64,000 nt of DNA from Grifola frondosa (lineage: Eukaryota > Basidiomycota > Agaricomycetes > Polyporales > Grifolaceae): contig LUGG01000001.1 in NCBI GenBank assembly GCA_001683735.1, forward strand, positions 2,728,001 to 2,792,000. The letters run 5' to 3'. The stretch's first letter is position 1. The number at the start of each line of letters is the position of its first letter. Shown piece after piece: positions 37,826-48,729 of this stretch. The notes under the pieces are model-generated. The model saw nothing but the letters and a program-made list of their open reading frames with translations, ran no database searches and was not told where the DNA came from. The position numbers and the translations under genes are program-made.

Positions 37826-37831
37826 TATATA
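37826..37831 (+). promoter_or_regulatory. Candidate TATA box of the PB1-domain gene
   Basis: TATATA lies 48 bp upstream of the start codon at 37879 and is followed by a pyrimidine-rich leader. Position and composition fit a fungal core promoter; no start-site data support it. Confidence 0.45.
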
Positions 37832-37878
37832 CCCATCAACGTCACCCCTCTTGATTCTCCAGTTCTCTTTCAACTATC

Positions 37879-40557
37879 ATGTCCTCCATTCAAATCAAGC
37901 TCGTCAAACCTCCCGACGGCCTTACCCGCCGCGTTACCTTCACCAATAAGCCTTCCTGGATTGCGCTTGCTGCCAAGATCGAGTCTCTCTACGGCATCAA
38001 GCTCGCGAATGTTGCGGTCTCCTATGTTGACACCGATGGCGACGAAGTGACGCTCAGCTCCGAGGAGGAGCTCCAGGAGTTCTACAAGTCGGCAGATGCA
38101 CAGAAGCAGATTGGGTCCCTTGCCCTTGTCAAGTTCACTGTACGCGACCTCGGCGCACTGTGGCATAAGCCGCTTCCCGAGCCGCCACGCATGTCAGGAT
38201 ACCGCAACACCTTTGGACGAGGTGTCCCGATGATGTTCGAGATGGAGATGGATGATGATTGGCAACGGGTGCCCGCCTACATGGGTGGCCCTATGCGCGA
38301 GCCGGAGACCCCGCATGGTTTCGTGGAGAGCATCGTGAGCGAGCGGATGTCTCGCAGTCGCAGGCGCACGAGAATGAGTCCACAGTAACCATGTCCGATC
38401 TCATCGACATCACGCCGACTGCGAACAAGGGCAAGGTCGTGCCCTTGCCGAGGACCTTGCGAAGACGAGCAATGTCTCTTCTACGGAATCCGTTGTAGGG
38501 ACTAACAGCACGAATAAACAGCCAAATCATACTTTCGTATCAACAGTCCCAGCGTAGAGGACCTCTTCGGCGTACGCAAGGCCCCCGATGAACCCACCCC
38601 TACTGTCGCAGGCGCTCCCAATCCCAGACCTGCGGATGCCACAGGCACTCCCGCAGCGTCAGCAGTAGACGACAAACAATCTGAGGCCGCCCCGGATCCC
38701 CCGCTTCCTGATCTCGGTTCCTACCCGACCTCTACTTCGAACGCCACGCTCACGAACGACGTTGCCAACCTTTTCGGCGAGATCTCCAACATTTTCGCGG
38801 CGCATCCGGAGCTGTCCGAGGGCCTCCGCAACATCGTGCGCAACGCCACAAATGGCACCTACTGGCAGGCACACCGCGACGCAGTCGCGCGCGCAGCTGA
38901 GGAACTGCGCCACAGTGCGGGTGCTGGTGCCGAGGAGCTCCATCAGGCTGCTGCGGAGGCTCGGCGTGCAGCCGAGGAGGCGCAGGGCGCCGTGTTGCGG
39001 AGGCGGTTGGGAGCGTCGTCCGCATTATTGCAGATATCACTGGTGCAAACCCCACGAATGCAGCTCCTCCGGCGACCTCCACCCCGCGCGCTCAACAGCC
39101 GGGACCAAGTGCCCCTCCCTTCGAACGCGGATTCCGCCGCCATGGCCCGGGATCAGTACCGTCTGCTTGGGGGATCTTGGGTGGGGACGCATACATAGCA
39201 GAGGCCCTCACGGTCCCCATCCTTTCGGGCGGGGGGTCCCCCGAACTCCCCTCCGCCGCCTGCGAGACATTCTCCTCCTTCTGGACCTCCCCCTCCCTCT
39301 GGACCCCCGCCTCCTCCGGGACTTCCCCCTTTTGATTGGTCTTCTTTCCTGGGTCCCCCTTTGCCTCCCTCGCAACGCCACTATCCTCGTCGCCCACCTT
39401 CTCCTCCACACCATCGCCGACCGAGGTCCCCTTATAGGCCAGGATCTCCGGCCCCGCCTCCTCCGCCTGGCCCACCGCTCCCGCCTGGTCCACCACCCCC
39501 GCCTGGTTCATCTCTTCCCCCTGGCCCTCCTCCTCCTCCGGGTCCTCCTACTCCACCGGGTCCTCCTCCCCCACCAGTTCCTCCACCTCCTGGCCCGCAT
39601 CGTCACTCTTCACTTCCTGACGGTTCATTTGGTGCTCTCGGAGGACCGTGGGGTCCTCCCCACCACCACTGGGCACCGTTTGACACTTACGCGATGCCTC
39701 CCCCGCCTCCCCCAATCATCGATGGGAGATGGTCGCCGCTGCCCGCTCGGGGAGCTGGTGGGAGAGGCCAGTGCCTCCGCACCGCATCACTGGTTCCAGA
39801 GGGCAGCCACTATGGACGACATCGAGCACGCGGAGGTGACCATGTTCGGTGCCGCCGCCAGCCCGGACTACGCCGAGCGAAAGGCGCAGCTACAGGCCGC
39901 GAAGGAGTACTATCGAGAGGAGAAGGAGCGTTACCGCAAGGAGCGCGAGCTCCGCAGGCAGCGCAGGCATAACGCGTCTGGCGAGAGGTACGTGTTGCGC
40001 TGCCTCTCTCGTGCATCCCGCGGTGCTAATGCACGCTTTAGCGAGCGCAAGGATGGTCCGTCGGCGGAGCCCGCCGCGCGCACGCGATGGACATCGACGT
40101 CGACGTCGTCCCGCGCCATTGACGCCCCCGCCACAGATCATCAGCAACGCGCGCGGTGAGTTCCCCCAGCTCGAGATGTTCCCCGTTCCGCGCAGATCGC
40201 ACACCATCGGATCCGGCATGCGTCGCAGCCGCGATGCACAGAACAGTGGCGCTGGCCCCGCGCAGGCGGTCACCAGACGCCTTAGTGATGTATGTGTCTC
40301 TTATCTTAGCGTTGTATGTGCCGATGCTGATGATGGTCTTTAGATGGGATTCACGACGAGCCTCTACCCGAGCCTCCCCGGCAAGGTGGTCGCTCGCCTG
40401 CCCGCCGTCGGCGAGGTCTCCAAGGAGAGGAGGACTCGATCGTTACGGAAGTGCTCGAGAGCTGCTCGTGACCTCTCCCCGCAGGAGTCCTCAGGCATCT
40501 GGCTCTACCCCCAAGAAAGACCGGGACCTGCCTGGGGCTTTCCATGACGACGAGTGA
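37879..40557 (+). CDS. PB1-domain protein with proline-rich and charged coiled-coil regions, frame-interrupted
   Basis: Residues about 1-95 form a PB1 domain: MSSIQIKLVKPPDGLTRRV has the basic-cluster lysine, and VSYVDTDGDEVTLSSEEEL has the acidic OPCA motif. It could therefore be a type I/II PB1 able to form head-to-tail chains (inferred). Then comes DLIDITPTANKGK, an Ala-rich helix (RAAEELRHSAGAGAEELHQA), and a Pro-rich region around 39361-39720 dominated by PPPPPGPP units. A charged segment (YREEKERYRKERELRRQRR) follows, then a C-terminal part with TTSLYPSLPGKVVARLP. The tail probably ends PGAFHDDE at 40557. Single G losses at about 38345, 38446 and 40427 and others break the frame. The layout recalls autophagy or signalling scaffolds, but no ZZ or NBR1 FW domain was seen. 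Function unknown. Confidence 0.78.
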
Positions 40558-42285
40558 AGCTTGGTGGATGGCGATTTTCTTGGAGGGTTGTTTTTCTTGG
40601 AGGGCGCAGAGAAATGTACGAGTATGTAAGTAGGTGATGGAAGGATGTGACGTTCTTATGCATTCCCTTATTTTGCGATGCTTCTGACTGATTGGAAGTG
40701 GAGTCGATGTAGTAGTATGTGCAGAATATCTAGTGTATAGTAGTAAACATTGGCGATCGTTTGATACACGAATTTTGCCGGAGGTAGTAATTTTGAAGGC
40801 AGCCGTCCATCGACCGCCACTCGTCGTAAATAAGAAGTCTGAACGCAATAACGTTCGCGATGCCATAAACATTTTAAGAGTAAAATACGTTATTTACAGG
40901 CAAAAACGGGATATCTGATTAAGGGAAGAATAGATTTAACGGTGAGGCCCGAGATATTTGAACCGTGCCACTGGCTTTCGAATAAAGCCTCCGATCCATT
41001 TGAAAAAATGGCAAGCGGGAGAGAGAGCCGGCCCAGACAATCCCATTGAAAAGGCAGAGCTAGGCAGAGGCTGAGATGAAGTGATTTGAATCGATAAAGC
41101 GGCAAACGCTCTCAGGCTGCCTGTTCCGTCGTCACGAGGTTCGCGGGTGGATACGGCAAGTTGCAATGAGATTCCTCGAGGCGGAAAACGTGGACTGGCA
41201 CGAGGAAGGAGGGTGCAAGCAAGCAGGGGTTGCTCTATTGTCAAACGCAAATTTGAAGCATTGGGGATCACAACTGATCACATCCTTGGATGAGTGCTAG
41301 TCTGCATATGACAATGGGCACAACTTACAAAAGGCCATGAGGCCACTACATATATTATTGCAATCGATCGCGGAAGCAAATGCTAACGTGGATCGAGACG
41401 GAGAGAATCTCCCTGGACCTGGACATCAAAACAACGCGTTATCACAATGTAAATAGTACAGATAGGCACACCGGAAGGATGCCAGCTCGTGCATCCGTGC
41501 ATCTCCACGTCCGCTTCGTGCACCCGCGCACGGTTGCAAGAATCGAAAAAGGTGGATTTATCGATTCTTGCAGATGCCTTATATGGTAATTTCTGATTCT
41601 CCCTGCTGAATTTACTGCGAGCAATCATGGGATGAATTAGTAAGCTCGCCCCTTGTTCTCCGGAGTGGCTCACTTGTTTGCATTTTGGACATACACGGCG
41701 CATCAGTTGTTTGATGGATTCTGATGCATCGCCGCCAGAATCCTAATTAGCAAGCGGTCATGGAGCGGTCACGGTTGATTTTTCGTGGACAATAAGCTTG
41801 TGACGCGATTGTCCTGTTGAGAAAACAAATCCAACTCAATGATCTGGCGTTGAACTACGCATCGATCTCTCAAGAACACTGTGGTATCCGCCGAGAATTA
41901 GAAGGAGGAGGAGCTGAACACAGGATATCTGGGAGAGATGGTAGTGGTCAGGGTGATAGCGGACGAAAGGTATAAAAGGGAATTTTTGTACGCCTGAATT
42001 GGAGTGACCAGTGACTAGTCAGATCTCAGAGCCTCAACGCCTCAAGTAGGGATTTTCCCTCTGACATATCAATTGCTCAATGCATGCGAAAACAAGCGCA
42101 ACCGTCTCCGCAACAAATACAACGTTGTCAAGGCTCCATTGTATATATTTCCCTTGCTGCCACTCCGTCTCTCCCATCCGAACACGCTCACCGTCCTACA
42201 CGCTCGTCCCTAACATACGACTCTGAAGGTATGCCGCGCCCTCATCAGGACGCGTTTTTCTCATTTACCTGGTAGCCACTCACAG
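40558..42285. other. Long intergenic region upstream of the F-box gene
   Basis: About 1.7 kb with no convincing gene. A possible non-coding leader exon ends near 42228 with a GTATGC donor and joins at the CTCACAG acceptor directly before the F-box start. Nothing else is recognised. Confidence 0.4.
41971..41977 (+). promoter_or_regulatory. Candidate TATA box upstream of the F-box gene
   Basis: TATAAAA occurs about 315 bp upstream of the F-box start codon. A spliced 5' leader (donor near 42229, acceptor at 42285) would explain the distance. Confidence 0.4.
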
Positions 42286-44052
42286 ATGATATTCCCCCAA
42301 ACGCCTTCTACTCCTGCAGACAATCAAGACAGTCCGCAGAGGTCTCCCATGGATGGTCAAGAAAACCCACGGCAGCTGAAACCGCTGCCTCTCGAATACT
42401 TCGATTCCGAGGTCGTGCTCAAAGCTCATCTCTCAAGAATGGACGAGCCGACCGGCCCCATCGACATAGAGCTCCACAAGGCTCGCGCCCAGGTGTTGAA
42501 GGTTCGCATTCGGGATGTGGAGCAATTGAGGGCCTCCATGCCGTACCGGAGCTATGATGTGGACAAAGAGATTGCTACATTGCGGTACAGGAGGAAGATC
42601 CTCCTTTGGGTCACCTTCCCTATTGACGAACTTCCAGTGGAGATTCTGTCCAACGTATTTCGTTACGTCGTCTGGAGTTCGGAGGGGGCAGACCAGGCGA
42701 CCCGGCATCGCTTGTACCTCACTTGGGTCTCGAGGCACTGGCGGGAGGTCTCCATTGACGACAAGACGCTCTGGAATTCTGTGTGGTTTCGCGATAAGGC
42801 GCCATGGACGCGTTCTCTCGCATTTCTCGACCGAGCTGGTACTGCACCTCTCGATTTGCGAATCAACGAGAGGGAGAGGAGACCGACCGACAAGCGGGCT
42901 CCCACAAAAATCACACCCTATCAGATTCAATTCCTTCTCGACCGTGTTCTGCGAAAGGTCGACCAGATCCGTATCTTGGTCATCGTACTGGACACTTGGC
43001 AGTCTACGCTTGTCGCTCTCCATAAGTTCTCCCAGTGCGGCCTCCCGGTTTCGATGGAGCGCTTCGAGCTGCACCGCACTGGGAAACCATTCTTCTGGGT
43101 GGCTCCCAGTGTGCCCTTCCGCGACATCATTACGCCCGTAGTATTGTGCAGAGAGACTCTACCGAAGTTGAAGTGGCTCTGCTTGAACGGGATATCGGTT
43201 GATTGGTACAGGTTGCCGCTCACAAATCTGACGACCATCGACATCCGCAGGATCGTACCGGTGGAGGCTCCGGACTCCAATCGGTGGGTTGAGATGCTAA
43301 AGGCAAGCCCGAACCTATTTAAACTTGCTCTGGACGCGGCGTGGCCCCAGCCAGTTGACGACATGGCGGCCGTTCAGCGGGTGGAACTGCCCCACCTACG
43401 TGACTTCTTACTCGGCGACATGAACCTCACATGCGCAATGTTCGTCTTGGCACACATGCATGCCCCGCGGGTCATGAACTTGGCACTCATGAACTTGGGG
43501 AGGGAGGACTTCGGACCGCTCTTCCAGGCGATCACAGGCCATTTCACCCAGATCAAGCTGCTCTCGATTTACACTGTCGAGATTGCTAGGACGGCCGTAA
43601 ATAGGCGGATCATGGTGAAATGGATGGAATCGATGCCCCACCTTCGAATGTTGAAAATTGCGCAGGCGCAGACGCATTTGCTCAAGATGTTCCTCGAAAA
43701 TCCTCACGATTACCGCGACCCCGACGAGATGGACTGTAACCCCACGGCGCCTGATGGCCTGCCGCCCCCGCGACCGGTCCTGTGTCCTAAGCTGGACTAC
43801 CTGCTCTTCCTATCACAGGACAATGACTCGGTGGTGGCACTCGTTGAAGGCCGCTATGCCATAGGAGCGCCCTTTTCGAAGCTGTACATTCCTCAGCCTC
43901 ATTTGCCGCAGGTTCCGGAAGAGATTCGGAGGAGACTGCGCATGGCGGTCGGAGAAATGCTAGTGACCGTGAATCTCGCATTGACTCCTCCTGAGGAAGA
44001 GATTCACGCGGAGATGGCGGCGTCGGTGGAAGTCACGGAGAACTCATACTAA
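42286..44052 (+). CDS. F-box domain protein
   Basis: This is a single open exon of 588 codons. The N-terminal tail is polar. A short coiled stretch contains LHKARAQVLKVRIRDVEQL. An F-box-like motif, about residues 110-150, reads FPIDELPVEILSNVFRYVV followed by WVSRHWREVSIDDKTLWNSV. The remaining roughly 400 residues are Leu-rich and repeat-like (for example LPKLKWLCLNGISV, VELPHLRDFLLGDM, MPHLRMLKIAQ), as in substrate-binding regions of Agaricomycete F-box proteins. These are SCF adaptors that recruit targets for ubiquitination. The family is greatly expanded in these fungi and the target is unknown. The frame is intact, unlike the genes just upstream. Confidence 0.87.
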   Translation: MIFPQTPSTPADNQDSPQRSPMDGQENPRQLKPLPLEYFDSEVVLKAHLSRMDEPTGPIDIELHKARAQVLKVRIRDVEQLRASMPYRSYDVDKEIATLRYRRKILLWVTFPIDELPVEILSNVFRYVVWSSEGADQATRHRLYLTWVSRHWREVSIDDKTLWNSVWFRDKAPWTRSLAFLDRAGTAPLDLRINERERRPTDKRAPTKITPYQIQFLLDRVLRKVDQIRILVIVLDTWQSTLVALHKFSQCGLPVSMERFELHRTGKPFFWVAPSVPFRDIITPVVLCRETLPKLKWLCLNGISVDWYRLPLTNLTTIDIRRIVPVEAPDSNRWVEMLKASPNLFKLALDAAWPQPVDDMAAVQRVELPHLRDFLLGDMNLTCAMFVLAHMHAPRVMNLALMNLGREDFGPLFQAITGHFTQIKLLSIYTVEIARTAVNRRIMVKWMESMPHLRMLKIAQAQTHLLKMFLENPHDYRDPDEMDCNPTAPDGLPPPRPVLCPKLDYLLFLSQDNDSVVALVEGRYAIGAPFSKLYIPQPHLPQVPEEIRRRLRMAVGEMLVTVNLALTPPEEEIHAEMAASVEVTENSY

Positions 44053-44287
44053 CTTGCTCCGCTGGAGAGGGAATCATGCTTGCTGGATTTATTTTGAGAA
44101 GGGGAATTGGGCCGTCTAACTGGGATCTCTGAGATGTACGCACTAGATTAATGGTTATTATGTTTGATATCCCTTTGGACCTTGATGAAGACTTGTGCGG
44201 TACACTATAGCCGCACATGATGGAGTTGGTGTTTCACGTGATACGTGTTATTTGCCATTGTGTACGCGACCAACGACCGTGTAAACC

Positions 44288-45295
44288 GTGATCGTTCAAC
44301 CAGAATTCGACCCGATCTCAACCTTAGGAAGAACCATCCTGATACCCCGCGCGAGCACAGGGACTATGTCCCCCATTCTTCGTCCATCCTCCGTGTCCTC
44401 TTCCTCTTCGTCCAACAGCTCCTCCATCTCTACCAAGCCACGCAAGCCTCCGCACATCCCCTTTGCTCGGAGGAGATTGACTGCAGCGCAGACGGATGCT
44501 CTTGTAACAGTATTCCAAGTTAAGACCCACCCATCCAGGGAAGAGCGCGCTGTTCTAGCTGCCGACCTCACCATGTGAGTCTCTTGCCAATGAATGCTTA
44601 TACTTGATTGTTAAACACCGTCTTGTCCCAGGGAGATGAAAGCCGTCAATGCGTGGTTCCAGAACAAACGGCGCAGCCTGAAGAAACAGTCTTCGATGTG
44701 GACAAGAGCATCGTTGCCGGAGAACCGCCATGTGAAGCCCTCTCCTTCATCAAATCCGCGGACAGTGACATCGCAAGGATTTGGCATATCGCTGGACTTC
44801 ATCGCAGCCTCCCACGAGCTGCCGTACAAGGGTGCCACGAATCATGCGCCTTCTCGCCCGCCATTGACATCGCGCAAACAGAACATCATCCAAGGAGATA
44901 CGGGGGACCTCTGGGAGCATATTCCTTCGTCTCCTCCTGCGGCGCCATCTTCGCCTGCAGCGGAGAGCGTCCGATTATCTGCGCTTCCCGCTCGTTCAAG
45001 GACCATGCGATCGTTGGAGTGGGCGTGCGCTAAGGCGAGGGCAGGCCGGAGCATGAGGGGTAACGATGAGGATCACGACGTCCCGATGCTGGTACTGGAC
45101 AACATTACCAGGGATCTGGAGGAATGTTCCGACACCGACACGGAGGTCGAGGAGGCCATTACGCCGGACGTTAGTGCGGATGATATGGGAGAACTTTTCT
45201 CGTTCCGAGAACTATCAATGGACATGGAAAAGGCCCCTTCGGAGGATATGGAGGCTGCGATGGCACTGTTGAAATTCAAGGCTCGGCGAGCGTGA
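44288..45295 (+). CDS. Homeodomain transcription factor (first of a related set)
   Basis: Two exons, 44288-44574 and 44632-45295. The homeodomain, about residues 55-115, runs from ARRRLTAAQTDALVTVFQ through HPSREERAVLAADL to the recognition helix VNAWFQNKRRSLKK. W48, F49, Q50, N51 and R53 are all conventional. The intron splits a Met codon as AT^G eight residues before W48. C-terminal to the homeodomain are LWEHIPSSPP, RSLEWACAKARAGR, an acidic Asp/Glu-rich stretch and EAAMALLKFKARRA at the end. The first ATG gives MIVQPEFDP; a second Met precedes SPILRPSSV. It lies about 500 bp upstream of a lyase and 3.4 kb from its nearest relative. A nuclear DNA-binding role is well supported; targets are unknown. 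Confidence 0.92.
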
Positions 45296-45796
45296 ATTGG
45301 ACACTTTCGAGGAGGAAGGATGGACACTGCGATTACAGGCTGTCCGACCTGGTCTCCACGCAGGAAGCAATTTCTGTACGTTTCCATTATGATTAGCTCA
45401 GTCCATGACCGGAATGATGACACTGATGACTATTTACGAGAATCACATATTGCAGTACGGTACATAGTCCATGTTGTTCTTGATACGCAGTCGAAGCAAA
45501 CCATATACCTGTAGCTCCATGCATTCAAAATCGCTGGTAGATATCCAGTTCCTTGCAACAGTAATATGACTTTTAGAATTATTCCTTCCTCGAGTCGTCA
45601 CGAGACTGAAGGACAGACGCGCGCAATGTCTCACGATGGGGAAGCAGACCCGGGCTCTTTCTCCACGCCCTTCTGCCTCCTGCCTGGGCCTCACCGTCCT
45701 TTCTTTCTCCCGACAACGACTAGCACACTTATTCTCGTCTCTCCTTGATTTGATTCCTTTTCATTGAGCTCCCCGCACTCTTGGGGTCACTCAATC

Positions 45797-48290
45797 ATGG
45801 CCTCACCGTACTCTAATACCCCTTATGATCAGGTTTCTCCCAACGAGTCCTCCGGTTTTCTTGCTACTCGTCGTCCCAAGAGACACATAAGCAACTGGAT
45901 CAAGTTTGGCATTCCGCTTCTTATTGCTGTCATCATTGCTGCTGTCTTGGGCGGCGTTCTAGGGAGCAGAGCCCACAATAACCACTCATCTTCCACGTCG
46001 TCGGGGGCCTCAACCAATCCCTCTGCCACTGGTGAGGTTGCTGCCAGTCAAGCCGCAAGCATAAAAGAGGCGGTCGGGTTGTTCCCTACTGGTACTGACA
46101 GCCAGTATCTCCTACCGATCTACCCCTCTACTGTAAGTCTCGTTTTCTGCTGTTGACATTTGCCTCTGATGGTTTCCATCACTTAGACAAACACAGCTGC
46201 CTTTACCACACCTACATTCAACCCTTCCAACAATGCTTCACTTGCTTGGCCCAAAGACCCTTTCCAACCCTCTAATCCCAGCCCGACGAGTGTCCGCTCA
46301 GACCGTCCACGCCTCATCGCCCCGTCCTACAAATGGCAAGCCTTACCTCAGCTCATCCAGAATGATCCCTACCTCAAGTTCTGGAACGACACTATTTTTG
46401 GAAACGCGACCGCCTATTACCCACTCCCACCAGTCGTGTACCACATGGACGGCTCCAGTGGTATTCTTGACAATGCTCGTGAAATTAAAATGAGGCTCAA
46501 GGCATTTTCCTACGTCTACCGCATGACCAACGACACTAAGTGGGTCGACCGTGCGTTCTTGGAGCTGCAGGTATGTTCTAAATTAGATCATGCCGGACGT
46601 TTTTAACGTGTGTCCTTATTTCAGAACGCTGCCGGAAACGGCACGGCGTCGTTCGGTCCTGATAGTCAGGATAGATGGAATCCTACTCATTTCCTTGATA
46701 CCGCGGAATTCACCGCGGCCTTCGGATATGCGTATGACTGGCTGTATGACGCCTGGAACGACACTCAGAGGGAACAGATCAGGACGTCCATGGTCTTCTA
46801 TGGTCTGGAAACTGGTCTGAATGCGTTCAGCAATAGCACCACGGGCTGGTGGGCGGACAACATAGAGGGCAACTGGAATTGTGTTTGTAATGGAGGTCTC
46901 ACCGTCGGTGCACTCGCTATTCTTGGCGATGACACTTCCGGCATCGCGGAGCAGATACTCGGTCTAACGATTGACAATGCGAAGAGCAATTGCGCGCTCG
47001 CTGTCTCTACGGACGGAACCTGGGCGGAGACAGCTAACTACTGGTACTTCGGTACTACCGGTCATGCCGAAATGGCGTCGTCTCTCATGACGGCCACCGG
47101 ATCGGACTACGATCTCCTCTCTGTTAACACGAACTTCAACTTGACCGGCCTCTTCCATATGTATGTGACGGGTCCGGGATCGCTTTTCTCGTACGGCGAC
47201 CACGGTCCTAACAAGTTCTCCACCACTGCCAACTCTATCCTCTTCTACGGCGACCAGTTCGATCACCCCGAGTACATACTCTTCCAGCGCGACCAGCATG
47301 ATGCTCCTGAGCCATGGAGCATGTTCTGGTACGACCCTACCGTTGCCGGTGCCTTCTGGGATGATATGCCATTGGATCACTTCTTCGATAATCAACTTGA
47401 CCAATGGGGTTCGATGAGGAGCAGCTGGACGGACGAGAATGCGCTGTACATCGGCGTTAAGGCGGGTCAGCTGTTGGGTCATCAGAACCACAACGATCTG
47501 GATTGCGGTGACTTCGTCATCGACGCGCTGGGAACGCGATGGGCCGGAGAGCTCGGGTCTGGGGACTATCTCAGCACGAACTACTTCGATGGCGACACTC
47601 AGAATGGAGATCGGTGGTTGTATTACCGCAAACGCACGGAAGGCCAGAATACCATTTTGGTGAACCAGGCAAACCAGAACGTCAATGCTGCGCCCACGAT
47701 CAAGCATGATACCTCTAACACCACCCAGGGATCGAGCACTGTGCTCGACGTACCGAGTAACTCCACCGCGTTCTTCACTGCGGATCTTACTAGCGCATAC
47801 AACGATACGTGAGTATATTAGTCTCGCTCCTCTGGCACTGGTACTGAGCGTACTTCATAGCACGTCGTTCAAGCGTGGAATCCGCATGCTCAATGGGAGG
47901 AAGCAGGTTCTGCTGCAGGACGATATCACCGCCTCCGGGTCCATTATGTGGCGCATGCACACCAACGCATCTGTTGCCATCGACAGCAGCGGCACCTCAG
48001 CGACTCTCACTATCGGGGACCAGACTCTGCAGATGCAGATACTGAATGCGCCTAGCGGCGCTACGATTACCCAGGGCCCCGCGACGCGTTTCTCCAACGA
48101 CCCCCCTCTTCCCCCAGGTCAGGTCGACCAACCTAACCCCGGTGTCACTGTCGTGATGATCAGCCTGCCGGCGGGCACGTACAGCCTGCAGGTGTTGTTC
48201 AACCCGCAGTGGAGCGGGATGTCGGCGAGCGACTTCGTGACGCCGCCGTCTGTGCCTATCGATTCGTGGACTCTGACGAGCCACAATTGA
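45797..48290 (+). CDS. Membrane-anchored heparinase II/III-like polysaccharide lyase
   Basis: This is a type II membrane protein. A cytosolic tail of about 35 residues is followed by one helix (FGIPLLIAVIIAAVLGGVLG), then a Ser/Thr/Asn-rich stem and a catalytic region of about 700 residues. Exons: 45797-46132, 46187-46570, 46625-47808 and 47861-48290; an in-frame Met at 45764 is also possible. The alpha/alpha-toroid part includes FGYAYDWLYD and NWNCVCNGGLTVGAL. The beta-sandwich part carries the family motif GHQNHNDLDCGDFVIDALG. Many Asn-x-Ser/Thr sites suggest heavy N-glycosylation. Family members cleave uronate-containing polysaccharides by beta-elimination. The fungal substrate is unknown and may be a wall or glycan acid polymer (inference). 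The frame is fully intact. Confidence 0.87.
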
Positions 48291-48729
48291 TGACGGATTT
48301 TTCGTTTCGATGACATGGTCTCCAGTAGACTAGTACAAACGCTGTATCGCCTGTGACGGACTTGGTTCGTTGTTGATTGTATCGCGCAGCTGGGGCTGCC
48401 ACATATGGACGGACCTTATTGTAGCATCTTCTATGTAATTTGTTATCAAAACACTCTAGGACTTGTGGCTTTCCCATCCTCATTCATGATGTTTCGTGCG
48501 CTGCTAAGTGGCACGGTTCGCTATGTGCGGTGGCGGTGGCTTGTGCTTTGGTCACGGGATCGCGACGCGTCTTATGGAGGGCCACGCTGCTGCAGGTGCT
48601 GGGTTCAAACCTCATTGTTCAAGGCTGACTCGTGCTTGATTGCCGTCAGCCACACATTCTGTAATATTTAAAATCTAGTCGCTCCTTTTCTCCTCGTCTG
48701 TATCTTGATATCCGTACTGACCGTTCAAG

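Noticed and set aside
38762..40159. 465-codon open frame on the plus strand, rich in Leu, Pro and Arg
   Set aside because: It is an alternative frame of the GC-rich, proline-rich PB1 gene and has no domain; its length comes from composition.
46964..47707. 247-codon minus-strand frame
   Set aside because: Antisense to the conserved core of the heparinase-like lyase; no recognisable product.
48590..48640. GGTTCAAACC box resembling a tRNA T-arm
   Set aside because: No matching acceptor stem, D-loop or anticodon loop is visible in the preceding 60 bases.
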